DNA of 64,000 nucleotides from Heracleum sosnowskyi. Lineage: Eukaryota; Streptophyta; Magnoliopsida; Apiales; Apiaceae. A program made the translations under genes and the position numbers. The DNA lies in the NCBI GenBank assembly GCA_030848705.1, contig CM061243.1, positions 8,767,044 to 8,831,043 of the forward strand. The letters are read 5' to 3'. Below the pieces are notes generated by a model, which had not been told where the DNA came from, searched no databases, and worked only from the letters and a program-made list of their open reading frames with translations. Position 1 is the first letter of the stretch. Every line of letters starts with the position of its first letter. Positions 48,193-61,740 of the stretch are shown here, in pieces.

Positions 48193-48695
48193 TGTGTAGG
48201 GTGATAAACTTTTTCCCCAAGGTAGTTTGTATAAAGGGAAATGCTGTAGTTGAACCAAAATGTTGCCAACTTCCGGCATATAACATTAAGAGAGTGTATT
48301 TAATATTTGTACCTAATCAAACTCACATTCAATTGTGATTGGAAGTTATAAAAATGAATGGTAGGACAAATTAAATACCAACAACTCATATTTAAAGTCT
48401 GGATAAAAGAGGAACCTTAGGTTCATTACACCATCTTTTAAAGTAGCAGAAATAGTTGTACAAAAATATTTCAGTCAAGATTAAAAGTCGATAAGTTATA
48501 TCACAAGTTCACTGTGGGAAAATTATTCCCACTCGAAAACCATGAACCTAGATACAAAGCAAAAATAAACTCCTCCTTTGACCAAGAGATTGAACAGCTT
48601 TAGGTTTATAATCTGCATATAAGAAAAAATAAGAATTTAAAAAATGAATTGTGTGTCTATGATTGTTTAAAACCATAGTTCAGTACAGAAGTTAG
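48193..48695. other. Spacer between the two RPA-like genes
   Basis: About 500 bp with no open frame of note. It must hold the 3' end of RPA gene 1 and the promoter of RPA gene 2, both on the - strand. Confidence 0.5.
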
Positions 48696-50904
48696 TTACT
48701 TTTCTGTTTTGATATTTTTGGACCCTTTCGTAGGACCATTTTCATCGTTGTGATACAGAATTGGTGCAGTATTTTTTCTTGCTCTCCTCTTCCAATTTGT
48801 TGATTTTCCTGTTTGAGGTGTATCTTCGAGGAGAATAGGAGTCTGGTTATCCTACATACGTCCAAGATTAGATCATAGGGTGTCAAAATTTTTATGTAAT
48901 GTATAGTACTTACATTTGTTTCTTTACTTACATTGATTAAGGACAGGTCCTGCTGATTTTCCATATCGTGTTTTCCCGGAGAGAAATCATCAGATTTCTC
49001 GATTGCATTGTCCACTTCTACTGCTTCATATACTGTTGAACCATTTTGGATATTATCTTCAATGAGAACTACTGTCACTAAGTATTCTTTATGGTGCAGT
49101 TGTCTCAGTACATCCGGGAACGGCTCTTCAATAGGTTCCTAAGCCAAAATTGTTTACCACTACATCATTTTCTTAAATTTCTACATAAATTCAACTAACT
49201 GGTTTCATACCTCAATATATTCTGCATGAATGTCAAAAACAGACTTCTGAATGATGCGTCTTACTTCCGAGTCAGGGAAAATGATTCCAACACTGCCTGT
49301 TTTGTCTGAACATAGAGTAAAAACTCTGAATCTGCATGTAAGTCAGGCGGTAGAAATTTATGCATCCTCATAAGAATATCATATGTAACTCCTTTCATAC
49401 GTATGTTAACTTCTCATAGGTAGCTATGTACCAAATAAATCAGTAATATGTATTGTTACCTCTTGTCCGGGTGTGGAATAGTCCTCTTGCATTCCGTACA
49501 CTTGTATCTTCCTTCTTCCTGAAAAATTTCGATCTTACACTTGGCACAGTTGGCGTAGTACCAAGTAGATTTCTCTTCCAACCTTTTCACCGTTATTTGA
49601 ATTGATACTCTCTTCTGTAAAATAAATTTGAATGAAAGTTTTGGTCTTAGGCCATATTACATTAAGTCTTTTGTTTATCAAACCTGCATAAATTCGTTTC
49701 CCAAATTTTGCAATTGCTTTATTGTCATGCAATTCTTTGTCTCTTCACCTTCGTCGCTAGAGATGTCCAACATTATCTTTGACATGTAACTGTAAAAAAT
49801 TTGGTAATGAATAATCTGTAGGCAAATACATGACCCAAAGTTGCACACTCTTTAGTGGCTTACTTGTCCTTCAAGTACGGTACATAGTAGTGATCAGGAT
49901 TGACATAGACTCTGGTTGCGGGGTAATTAGTGAGGTTAATTGTTCCTGAAATTGTGAATGCCAGAAGTATATATATTACCCAATAAATGGTACTTTTAAA
50001 ATGCAGTATATAATCCAAAGACATACCGTCATAGGTTGTAATTTTGGCCGCAGCTATTATAATGGCCACCACTTCGTTTCTTTGGGAAAGCAATGCAGTT
50101 TCATACACTTCTCCAAAATCATTAAACAATGTGACTTTGATATTGTACCTAGAAAGTAGTTTGAGTTAGCTAATTGTGTATGTATTACTGAATCTTTGTG
50201 TGTGTCTTATTAATCTGACCTTCCATCTGATATATCAAACATTAGCCTCTTTGTTTCAACACCATTTTTGATTGTACTGACCATAGGTCTAGCATTCTGT
50301 ACAATTCCAGCGACATCTGTTATTGTTAGTTGTTAGTATCCCCAAAGAAATGTTGTTTCTAAAATTTTGAGTGGAATTGAGATTACCAAATAAAAAATGG
50401 TTGTCATTAGCACTTTTCTCAATTTCCTCCAAGGCAAATAGGCCAAATGCGTAGCTTTCAATTTGCAAACCTTCAGTGGTGTCCTTTTTGCATTTAGTGT
50501 GCTCGGTAAAGTAGATATGTTTATCAGTTCTTACGGCGCGAAAAGTTTCATCACCCAAGTATTTTTTAACTTTAAAATTGGATAAAACATAAACTTCTCC
50601 TTCGACGATTTTTTCTTCAAGTTTGTCAAGAAATTTCTGATTTATAAAAGCATGAATTCGATTGTTCTACATACAGCAAGTACTCAATAATTAGAAATCC
50701 GGTAAAAATATATATTTAAAGTTTTGTGCACATTAGGTAGTTATAAATACATACGAAGTCGTCGAGGAAAATGATATTTATGCCAAAACACTGTTGTGTC
50801 TCCCTGCTTATTCCTTTCCAGATGGCTTGAGCTCTGACTCGGCAGTTCCATTTAAAGGTCGTCGTGTTTACAACTGAGATCAAGTCGTAGCTATTAAGAG
50901 GCAT
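48696..50904 (-). CDS. RPA70-like single-strand DNA-binding protein, gene 1
   Basis: Ten exons in frame give about 491 residues. Exon 1 (50,755-50,904) is MPLNSYDLISVVNTTTFKWN...FGINIIFLDDF. Exon 2 starts at about 50,668 (NNRIHAFINQKFLDKLEEKI, completing the DUF223 OB fold). Then come DVAGIVQNARPMVS (about 50,330), YNIKVTLFNDFGEVYETALL (OB-B, about 50,145), TINLTNYPATRVYVNP (49,950), a linker, and the OB-C zinc ribbon WYYANCAKCK...YKCTECKRTIPHPDK (about 49,500-49,610, CxxC...CxxC intact). FRVFTLCSDKTGSVGIIF, a C-terminal part and a basic tail ending NIKTEK follow. All junctions that I checked have GT-AG sites. This is the RPA1/DBD-A-B-C layout of Helitron-borne plant RPA genes. Its likely role is binding single-stranded DNA during rolling-circle transposition, which is inferred. 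Confidence 0.85.
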
Positions 50905-52890
50905 CTTGAAGTTAACCTGCAAAAAAGTATTACATTTATTGATCTTCTATGATATTGAAGAGTAACTCATAGGTGTGTTATCACTGTTAACCTTTGCATA
51001 TATGTGTTGGCTTCTTTAAGATCTATCTTGCACAATGGTAGTTTAGATCTGAATGAATGTATGTATTGTGAACAAAAGTCTTGGGCAGCTGTGCCTACGC
51101 AACCTAGGGGTACTTTTCAACATTGATCAGCAATAAGTATGAGACTGCCCCGTCCTTAAGCTCCAATTCAACCATATATCTTTGTATATTTAAGGTAATA
51201 AGTTATCTTAAAAATATGAGTTTAATAAAAAAAAACAGAAAATTAAAATTATATACATATACTATATTATTAAAATTGGTGATTGAAAGTTTTGGTTTTT
51301 AGTGTTCGGTCTTTTATAATTAAGGTACATTTTTTTAACAAAATATAAAAGTAGTAACTAAGTGATTGACTTTTATAATTAAGGTACATTTTTGTAACAA
51401 AAAATACTCCTTTTCCAAAAATTTCACGAGGAATTACCTTTAAATGAAACCATATTACCTTTATATTTATTATATCACCAATTTCTCTTTTACACAAATA
51501 TCAAGTGCAACAGTTAGTTATGTGTGTATATATATATATCAATTTCATATCCAACAAAATATACTCCTTAATGTGTGTTAAATGGTTGCTTTAGCTGAAC
51601 GTAATGGGCAAGTACATATGTATAATTCATTTTAAGTAGATAATTTATATATTCTTGGAGTACTATAATAATATTTCACTATAGTAATGAGTATAATTAT
51701 TGAATACATTAAGATTTCACTGTTATGGTAAGCGTTTGTACATGAAAAACATAAATGTCCTTTAATATTTGTTCCGACTAAATTCCAAAAATATTATATC
51801 TTTCACCCATATGATGATTTTATATCAAACACATTTTTCTAACCAAAAATACTTATTTTCCCTTCTCCTCACGGGTAATTAATTTAAAAAATATTACGTT
51901 TTATATTTCTTCTCAGTAAAATATCTATTTTTAAAAAAATTCAGCTGCAACCGTTACTTATGTATATATATTGTCCTCAAAAATCGTAATTACTAAATCA
52001 TGGATTTTGTAATGGTGAGATTATTCATTTATTTTACACATTAAGTAAATTAAAGATTTGTTTTGTAATATATTTTACCGAATTCAATGTATACATTATC
52101 TTAGTACCACTGTAGTTATTTTTAAGTCATTATCGAAATACAAAGCGAGATAGTTATTTTACAAAGATGGGGAAACTTGTACGTGCCACAATCATATCCA
52201 CAAACAAATAATGTCTATTAGACATTGAACTTATTATGGACTTCTCTTGGGCATGCACCTAGAGCATTGTGTTACGCAAAACTTGGTAATCTGTACACGT
52301 TAGTACCCCAATGCAACATCATCGTTCCTTTGTTATAATTTCAAATTCTTTCTATTGCCAATACATTTCCTATTTTACAGTTATACAATGAAATGACTTT
52401 GGAAAATTTCTATAACTTTGGAAATTTGTAGTACAGGCACGCTGAATCAAAAGATATTAGACCAAGTCATACGAAATGTATCACAATAGATTAAAACAAA
52501 TAGGAGTGTGTTGCGTGTGTTAATTTCTGATTACTTCCTTAGGAAAAATTGGTTACATGTCAACTCAAAGCATAAAAAGAGTAACTGTATTGACTTTATT
52601 GGTTGAGCACCTTATTGTTGCAAGAATTAAGTTGACATGACAGTGTTATACATTTATTGTGTATTTAGTAGACACATTAACCATTTCATTTTTAGCAGAC
52701 GTCTACCTACTTCTTCCTTTTGGTAAAGTCCTAAACAGCTAAAACTACTAACAAAAGGTATTCTTACAACTTGTACTTTCATTTCTTTACATCTTCTTCA
52801 ATAGAAAATCAATCTATATATTCTGTCCATCTTTAATTTTATGCATGTCAATGTCTCATATATAAAGATTTGTGTGGTATGTAGGTAAAC
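50905..52890. other. Divergent intergenic region, RPA gene 1 / B3 gene
   Basis: About 2 kb of AT-rich noncoding DNA between divergently transcribed genes, so it should contain both promoters. Around 51,260-51,540 is a stretch with Helitron-like words (TATACTATATTATTAAAATT), possibly a nested remnant. Confidence 0.5.
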
Positions 52891-55274
52891 ATGTCGGCAG
52901 TGTTAGTAAAGAAAGAACTCAATTTCATAACCCTAAACTGTCCTTCTGTTTATGTCTGTGGATCTCTGGTAATTTTCTATCCTTAGTTAATTTAACATGC
53001 ACTTTTTTATATCAGAACCAATTGTTTGATCTTTTCAGTAAGGCAGCATGTATAGTTGATTGTAAACAATTAGTTATTAAAAGGGGTTGTTGTTATTTAT
53101 CTTCTTTATATCACTCCCATATGTTTGCTCTCTCAATACAGGATGCATGTATAGTTGGTTCTGAATCCTTAGTTATTAAAAAGCATTTTTTTGGTTATTT
53201 ATACAGAATTTGCCACTCTATTTTTCTGCAAAACATGGAGATGATTTGCCTGAGAGTATCTACTTGAAATTACCTTGCGGGTCCATATGGCGGGGTACTT
53301 TTAGAAGAAGTAATAACTGTATTGAGGGTTTAGAAAGTATGTTCAAATACTATCGTCTCAAACCCTACCAGGTGGTTTCGTTTCATTATAGTGGTGGGTC
53401 CATAATTGAAATTGAAATCTTTAACAGTTATGGAATTGAAAAGGAGTATCCTTTAAGGGATAAACCGTGTGATAAACCAATATTTACTCGTAAAGGTGGA
53501 GGTTGGTTTAAAGATGCGTACTACTTGGAATGTGATTTTGAAGTTGACAAACTTGAATCGCAGTTTTGTTACAATACGATAAAAAATGGGACTGGTGTTT
53601 ATGATTTGGTTATTTCAAAAGATCATTTGAAGAGAGGCTTGTATCATGAGGTAATGTAGTCTGTAATAGTTCATATTGAAAGACTTCACATTTTATGTTC
53701 CTTTTTCTAATTTATTTTGAACAATTTGCATGTAATGCTCTGTTAAAGGTTCTGTCAAGCAATGCATGTCACCAACTGCGTCTGAATGATACAATGACTT
53801 GGCTCGAAATTGGATTTAACTTCCTGAAGTGGAAAATAAAGTTGAGGTGGAAAAATGGGAAAGTTACTTTTTACAAAGGTTGGTACGATTTTGCAAGAGC
53901 TGAGAAGTTACGCCATGGTGACATTTGTGTGTTCCAACATACAGAACATCCTCAAGTTTTTGAAGTTGCCATATTTGCGAGGCGCAATTCGTTGAAGTTT
54001 AACACTTTGGGTTTGTATTGTTTATGCCCTATGTTTGATTTCAGCATCACTGTGGACATAAGTAATATTAAACATGTAGCTCAGTAGAGTTGTTAATCAT
54101 CAAATTAAATGTTACCATGTCAGGTCCGCAGCATGGAAAATCTCTAATGAAATGGTTTAAAGTCTTGAGTTCAGAGACAACACTTAGTGGAGAACTGGTA
54201 TGGTATATGCTATGTTTGTTTTATATTTACCCTTCTGCCATATGTTGTTACAACCTTTGGTTCTGTACCTTTTACAGGAAATGCCCAGATTGTTTATTGA
54301 TAATTTTGGAGGCTTGCTGAATGAGACTGTACACTTGGTAGTTGCTGATGGCAATGAGTACTGTGTGCGCTTCTGTGCATTCAATAATCTGTTGTATGGA
54401 ATGAAGAAACTGTTTTCAAAATATAATGTGGCCGAAAATTTTGTCCTGTTCTTCGACTATGTTGGAAGGAGCCATTTCTTTGTTTCTATCTACAACAACT
54501 ACTGTTATGATATCCTTGATGGTTTGCGTGATAAAATACTCTTAATGGATGTTCTCAATTCTACTAAATGTCCGGTGGTTGTTTTATCTGATGATAGCTC
54601 CGACAGTGATGCAGGTGTGCAATTTTTTTTATATCTTTTGCCCAATGTACTCTGAAGTTTAAATATTTTGGTATTCACCTTGTAGGGACTGAAAACAAAA
54701 ATTCAATTATGGTTAGAAGTTCTGTAGTAATGGATGAAACATTAAACACTGAGTCAAACAGAGGTTGTTGCTACTCTCATTTTACACTTCTTCTCTGTAA
54801 AATTATTATCACTTCACTGTTACATTAGCAAACTAAATGTTTCCTTTATTTTTCTTCAAAGTCGAAAATGATGATTCACCTGATGAGGCTGCTGAAGACA
54901 ACTTACCTACATTTAGGGTTGTACTTAAACCATCTCGTGCAGACAAAAAAGATCATGGAGTAGTAAGCAATTAGTTGCAGACCTTGGATTTAACTATTTC
55001 CATGAAATGTATCGTTGATGTTTTAATCAATCTATTTCTGCAGGCCTTTCCATGTACTCTTCTGCCCATCTATAAGCCTTGGAGAAATGGTGCAGTTATC
55101 ACAGTGGTTTGGGGTGAGCACACATTCAAAGTTGAGCTTCATCGAAAGGAAAATAAGTGTCGTTTCGGATATGGGTGGGATTTTTTTACCTCTAAGTTGG
55201 AAGTGGTTGAAGGCCAAATTCTTGAATTTGTTTATCGTGACAACTTTACATTTGAAGTTTTTGTACTCCCTTAG
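52891..55274 (+). CDS. Protein with four B3-like DNA-binding domains (REM-like), carried by Helitron E
   Basis: Exons: 52891-52968, 53207-53650, 53749-54010, 54124-54197, 54278-54614, 54686-54763, 54862-54962, 55044-55274. All junctions are GT-AG and in phase, giving 534 residues. Four B3-like folds are recognisable: LPESIYLKLPCGSIWRGTF (about 38-100), LRLNDTMTWLEI...FYKGWYDFARAEKLRHGDIC (175-260), MPRLFIDNFGG...CVRFCAFNNLLYGMKKLF (288-370), and ITVVWGEHTFKVELHRKE...GWDFFTSKLEVVEGQILEFV (459-534). An acidic linker (DDSSDSDAG, then ENDDSPDEAAEDN) separates the last two. B3 proteins of the REM type bind DNA in the nucleus. It runs opposite to Rep/RPA and is convergent with Rep, ending 510 bp from it. 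Being inside both Helitron ends, it is cargo or a long-resident gene. Distant B3 assignment is from fold-like motifs, so a profile search is decisive. Confidence 0.8.
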
Positions 55275-55784
55275 ATAGCGATTATATGTGGGTCGCGGAA
55301 CCATATCTTTTGCTTGTTGGCTTGTTTCTGGTGATTTCCAATGGATTCCTAAGATTGTGTCGTACATTCTTTTTCATTATGTCGTATGTTTGAATTCTGT
55401 ATGTTTAGAACCATATGTTATGTGTGTTTCCTTGTTTAATAGTGTGTGACATTAGACTTGTTGAATTGGTTATCTCTTTTGTTTTGGAGTACCCCTGTGA
55501 ATAATATAGAATTTTATAAATGGGCAACTGCTTTTAATAGAATAGTGTTTCAAATCTAATCAAAGCAGTTTGGTTTTGAAACTGTAAAGTAATCGAGAAA
55601 CGAATTACAGCCAAATAGTGTAAATTAGTGTACCAAGTCCTGCCGATTTGTACATAAAGCAACAAAATGCTAAAGCTATCTACGATTCGCATAAATTTAA
55701 GGTATAGCACCATGCATTCCATATACAAAAAATCAGAGATTGTAACACCATGCTTCTATAGTCACAAAAAGGATGTATGACAAT

Positions 55785-58700
55785 CTACAACCGTGGCAAC
55801 GCATAGAAAACTTCTCTATAGACAACATTCTGTGTGACATCGGTGGATATCCCAGCTTCATCATCAACAAAAATCTTCAAACCACGTGGAGAAGTAACTC
55901 GACTGATTGCCACATAAAATTGACCATGTGTAAACACGGATTTGGGTAGATAAAGACCTACGTTTTCGAGTGATTGGCCTTGAGATTTATTAATTATCAT
56001 CGCGTAGCATATTTGAAGAGGCATTTGTTTACGCACCAATTTGAATGGCATTCTTGATTCACTGGGACATAGTTCCATACGTGGAATAAAATGTCGGGTG
56101 CCAACAAATGATCCGCATATAACCTCGCATTCAACGCAAAATTTCAAACATTTCGTAACAATCATCCTAGTACCGTTGCACAGTCCAAGCGTTTGGTTTA
56201 AATTTCTCATAAGCATAACAACAACACCAACTTTCAGCTTCAATTCATGTGCTGGCATCCCTGGCATGTTAATTGAGTTAAGATATTCTAAAGGAAAAGC
56301 AGAGTTCAAATCAGCATCGGAGCCACCAAAATCTTCAGCACTATCGACACTGAAATATGAGACACACTCACCAGGAAGCTTTTGAACAATTAGAGAATTC
56401 AGGTGCCCCACAGTGTGGTTGGTAGGTGTTAGTATAGCTCTCTCACTTAGAAATTTTGGGTCCTGACAATTTTCCAAGAAATCTGGATAAGTGGCCTTGA
56501 TCATATTTTCCACAGAGTTGTCATTCTTAAGATCACAAAACTGAGGTGGAATAACTATATCATCTTCAAGACAACAACCCATATCTTCAAGCCGTGGATA
56601 AACATTTCCATCACCAATGTCAAGTACCCACTTGGCAAACTGTTTCAAATCTTCCATTTCAGCAACGGTGGTACCTTTATTAAGTCGCATGTTTGTGCAC
56701 AAAATGAATATTTTGCAAATAGACCACAACCTAGAACGGGTTATACATGCGGAAACAATATCGCCTCGTTCTCCAAGAGTAATGACAGGGAGTATTTGTC
56801 GAAAATCTCCACCAAGCACAACCGTAATACCTCCAAATGGAATATTACCACGTGCAATATCAACTGATTTCATAATGTCCCTAAGAGAACGATCTAAACA
56901 TTCAAAAGCATACCTATGCTGCATAGGAGCCTCATCCCATATGATGAGCTTGGTTTTTCTTATTAGTGCAGCAATATCTGAATTATGACCAATACCGCAA
57001 AGTGAGAATTCATCAAGAACAATTGGGATTTTAAATCTTGAATGTGCCGTGCGTCCACCTGGTAAAAGAGTTGCTGCAATACCGGATGTGGCAACTGGCA
57101 GTACAATATCTCCCTGAGAACGTAACTTACATATTAAAGTTCTCCACAAATATGTCTTCCCACATCCGCCACTACCATAAACGAAGAAAAGTCCTCCCTC
57201 AGACGTTTTAATAGACTCCAATATCTTTTCATAAACAGCAAGTTGTTCTTGATTTAACTTGTCAACCAACTTCTTGTATTCACATTCCATTTCCACCATA
57301 TTGTACCTTGTTTCCTCTATAATAAGGTTATTCACACCATGATTCAAATAAGTTGATGGAGGTTGGGGCAATTGAGGGAAATTTGTTAAAGACTTCCCAA
57401 TTGAACGCAATAAATCATCAATTTCTGTAAATGTATATACCTCAGCTTTAGTTAACAGAAGTAGAAATTAAAAAATTGAGAAGGAAATTTTTAGAACCGT
57501 TGTCAGTAAATAATTTTACCTGCAAGTGCATAATATTGTAATTGCTTGTCATTTAAAGTTAGGTTTATATCTTGACTTAAGTGGCGTCTCTTAAGCAAAA
57601 TGTCCTCCACCATTTGTTTCCAATGACAACACCACAAATTAGCCAAGTCTGTTACTTTACAGTTGACTACAATGTGCACAAAGAGCTGTCTAATTTGAGG
57701 TGGTAACCCGCCCTTTGAACACTGATCAAGCACTTCATGCCATTCCTTATCATCGTCCAGCAGTCCATACTCCTTACATGCATCTCTAAAAGTATTAAAA
57801 CATACTCCATTAATGGTCCTTAAATCTTCGAAGGAAGTAGCACCACGAACTTTTGTTAATAACATCCGTAAGTACCAAATTTCCCCTGCACTGTGATGGG
57901 TATATGACAAACGACCAATCTGCAATCCACGTTTCCTTCTGTTCCATTGCCTTGCACTATCATTCCACACATATTTCTGTGGGATTTCATCGTATGTAAA
58001 CGTCCGAGCATGAATATCAGTACTATTTAACAGAAAATATGCTTCAAGTTTGCTAAGACGTTCTTTCTCTCGTTCGGCCACCTTTTGCAGAGAATCATTT
58101 GCACGGAAGGTGCAGTTCCTTTGGCCAGGTAAATGAAATGGTAACCTCTCAACAGACAAAGTCCTATGATGTATAGGGAATCCAAAAATGTGATACGCAG
58201 CTTCAGAACCACACACATATCTCCCATCAAAGTAAGCATTAATTTCATCTATAGGTTCATCATTACTTTCGTGACTTCGCTTCCTTTTCCTTCCTGTAAC
58301 TTGAACAGTAGCAGTGTCGTGGCCTTTGAGACAATACTTAAATAAGTATTTTATGCTCCTTGCATGACAACAAATCTCAATGTTCATATGGCATTGATAT
58401 TTGACCAATAAATCACGGTTGTAAGGTACAACCCATTGATTATCCAGAGAAGCTTTTCCTTTTTGTATGGTGATGTTTTGCCGCCTGCGCTTGTACACTG
58501 GGAAACCACTCTCATCAAAAAATGTGCGCGGACAGTACCTAAACAAATATTTGTTAGTTGACCTTAATATGTTGGTCCCATTCTATTATACATACGAATG
58601 TAAAGGAAGTGTACTACTTAGAACTAACTTCTTAGGAAAGTGATGGATACATTTAAAACCCTTCATGCATGGAGATTTAACATTCTCTAAGCCACATGGA

Positions 58701-61700
58701 CCATGCACCATATAGGCTTTGACTGCCTCATATCCCACAGGGTCTTTGACAGGATCGGGAATTTCTGCAGACACAAATTTATCTACATTTTGTTTTAGAT
58801 ACCATTTAGAATCACTGTCAAGCCAAATCAACATGTGCACATGCGGTAATCCTCGCTTCTGGAACTCAACCACGTACATAACTATAGAAACAAAATGTTT
58901 TATAAAATTCATGCATCTATAATCGTAAAATAATTTAGTTGACAATGTGCATTGTAATAATAAAATGCTTACTTCCAACACACTTCCCAAAATATGATTT
59001 CTTCTTAATGTCATTAGTCATTTGATCCAATTTCATCTTGAAAACTCTAGATACAATATCTGGGCAATTTTGTGACTGACATCCTGGAAGTACTTGCATC
59101 ATTTTTTGTATCTCATCCCACATTGGATTACACGTCATAGTGAGAAATATATCTGGATGGCCAACATGTCTACACACAGCTAGAGCATCTTGAAAGTTTT
59201 GCTGCATATAACGTTTAGATCCGACATACCCAGCTGGAAGTATGACACCTCTACCAACATTTGAGGTATTTGAATCTCCTTGTTGAACAGAATCACATAT
59301 ATGGTGATATAATTCATTCCGTAATATGGTCTGATTATTACGAAACCACCATAATCTTGTTTGCTCAATAGCTGAAAATGCATCAACCATGTATTGTTGG
59401 AAAAGCCGACCACCCAACCGGGCAGTCATACCTGAAATTAAAAAGGTAAAAATGAGATTCCATGAAGACGACATTTGTTTTAATCAATTTTGGAGATATA
59501 GGGGTAGAAAAACTTGAATAAGGTTGCTCAACCTTCATTTTCTCGAACTTGAAATCTGTAGGAGTAATAATCTTTCATGGAAATCATATCACGTTCTGCT
59601 GTGCTGTCTGGATTAACAGATTGAAAAGGAATTTTGTTATGGTATCCATCTTCACCATTAGGAAAAAGAAGGGGATATTGAAGTGCCATTAGCTTCGGAT
59701 GAATGTAGGACACACGTGTCAGTCTGTCCATCTTGCTCATGACAATAATGTCGCGATTAGGAGTGGTATTATCAGTTCCACCAACCATTAATCCAGCCAC
59801 ATCATCAGAAGCAGAAACGTGATTCTCACGACCACTCTGTGCCCGACAAATCTTTAGCTCCACTTTCAAATCCACCAATTCGTTGTTCTCAAACCTATCA
59901 CGTGCCATTCGAAACCGTTGACATAATTCATTGGTTTCATCCAACAAAGTCATCAAACCTGCAACAACATCAACATCAACATCGTGGCCATCAGCACTGT
60001 TAACCCAACGAAGTCTATTGTTCACTTCATTGACGGTATCATATATGTACAGCTGGCAGAATTTCGGAGTATCCCCATCATCCGGTATTAAAGAACCAAA
60101 AACATGATGATTTTGTCCATTCAACCGATAGATATAAGGGCCTCTGCCATGGTTTATGGAATGATCAACATTGCCACCGGAAGAGGTAAACGAAAACATA
60201 GAGTTATACACTCTTATGCTCCTTTTAAAAGCAGAACCTCCCACTTCATCGTTATAAAGCTGCAATAGATAGGGTGGGATTGCAAGGGCATTTGCAAGTT
60301 TGACATCTCCTTTTTTACAACAAAGCGAAAAGATAGGTGTTCCTTTCGTAACATTTTTATTTACTCGTTCTTCCTTCCACATTAGCGCATTACATTGTGT
60401 GCATTTCACCGATGGAGCACCTAACGTTGCGTACTCCTCGGGGATTTCACAGCTCCTCCTGGTTTTTTTAGGTAATTTACTTGAAGAGGGTAGACTTTCT
60501 GCAGTTACATTAAACAAATTAATAAATTAAACATTTTAGTACATGTATAAAATGTACTACGAAGTGTCAATTTACGAACCAACATCTGAATCAATGTCTC
60601 CAATATCACCCCATGGTTCTTTTGTACAGTACTCATCTGTAAATGTATTAACAAAGTAATAAGTTTTTTATATGGGCATCTTATTCAAAAGTTTGCTGTC
60701 AAGATTCATACCATTGGAATCATCTGTCCCATCTTCATTATATTCTGAGTCTCCAATTATCGAATGCTCTGCACAAAAAGCAACACATTTGTTAATGTTT
60801 AAACAAAAATAGAATAAGCAACAAAATATTTTGAAACTATACCAACCTAGTTGATCATAGTAGTCATCACTCCTTTCTGGTAATGGACTTTGGAACTCCT
60901 CTTCAAATAAATTGCGAGTTGATTCCGCATTGAGTAATTTTCCTTTTCCCTTCTCTTTCTGTGACCTCGAAATTGATTGACTTTTTTGATTCGTTATATT
61001 TGAGAGGGGTTGCCTATCCATTGTATCGTCGTCATTTTTATTTATGCATTCCATATCAATACTTCTCACTGCACCTTGAAGCAGTAAGATTATAGCATAG
61101 ACTTATAAATTATGACTTTGAACATTAAAAATTCTACCAATTAGACAGACATCATAGTACAAACTGGAGGAGGAAGTCTGAATGTTTAGTGATTTGTTAA
61201 CAAAGGACAGTTTAGGTTTAGGCTTCAAGGAGGAAGCAGTAGACTTATTAACTGCAATATAGGATCCAAACAATCAATAGCATCAAAAGCAATATCCTTG
61301 AAGGTTATTGACAACAAATCATAATAAACTAAAAATCAAGATTAATAATTACCAACAAAACACATAGAAAGGCATTAAAGACAAACAAACAAACCTGATG
61401 CAGATGTCGGGGTGTTTAAAATTTTAAATTTTTCCAATTTCTGCTTGCAGGAGGAAACAGTTGGAGTTTTAACTGCAATAGAGATTGTTGTAAATGTTGG
61501 AACACAGATGTAAAGGTACAAACCATGTGAATATATTATTACATATTTCAAAAACTGGCTACATAGGAAAGGGATTTCCGTATTACATATTTTAGATAGT
61601 GGATACATAGGAGAAGAACTTCCGTTGCTCTTATTAATGCCCATATTCTCTTTGTCTTTCCTAATTTTCTTTCTTCTTGTCGGGCATTTCTGGAAGCCTT

Positions 61701-61740
61701 TCATCATATCATCAGACGTAAACAACTGCGAAGAAGACAT
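55785..61740 (-). CDS. Helitron Rep / PIF1-type helicase (transposase), 11 exons
   Basis: It catalyses rolling-circle transposition: the HUH Rep domain nicks DNA and the SF1B helicase unwinds it. My exons (high to low): 61524-61740, 61395-61472, 61138-61251, 61074-60847, 60712-60768, 60580-60636, 59533-60498, 58973-59431, 58596-58881, 57520-58538, 55785-57424. All are in phase with no stop, about 1706 residues. Landmarks: a CxxC pair (VKCTQCNALMW), the Helitron_like_N region (MVDAFSAIEQTRLWWFRNNQ), Rep motif 1 FLTMTCNPMWDEI, the HUH motif GLPHVHMLIW, and the two-Tyr motif SIKYLFKYCLKG. The PIF1 helicase has Walker A GSGGCGKT, Walker B IIWDEAPM, GGDFRQILPV, and the C-terminal INKSQGQSLENVGLYLP with FYVAISRVTS. 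No endonuclease or protease fusion is seen. It appears intact; the start at MSSSQLF is my choice of first ATG in a well-spliced exon. Confidence 0.93.

Noticed and set aside
52872..53267. 131-codon frame starting at 52,872 as the B3 gene start
   Set aside because: It reads through an intron; the ATG at 52,891 with a GTAATT donor at 52,969 joins the B3 frame in phase.
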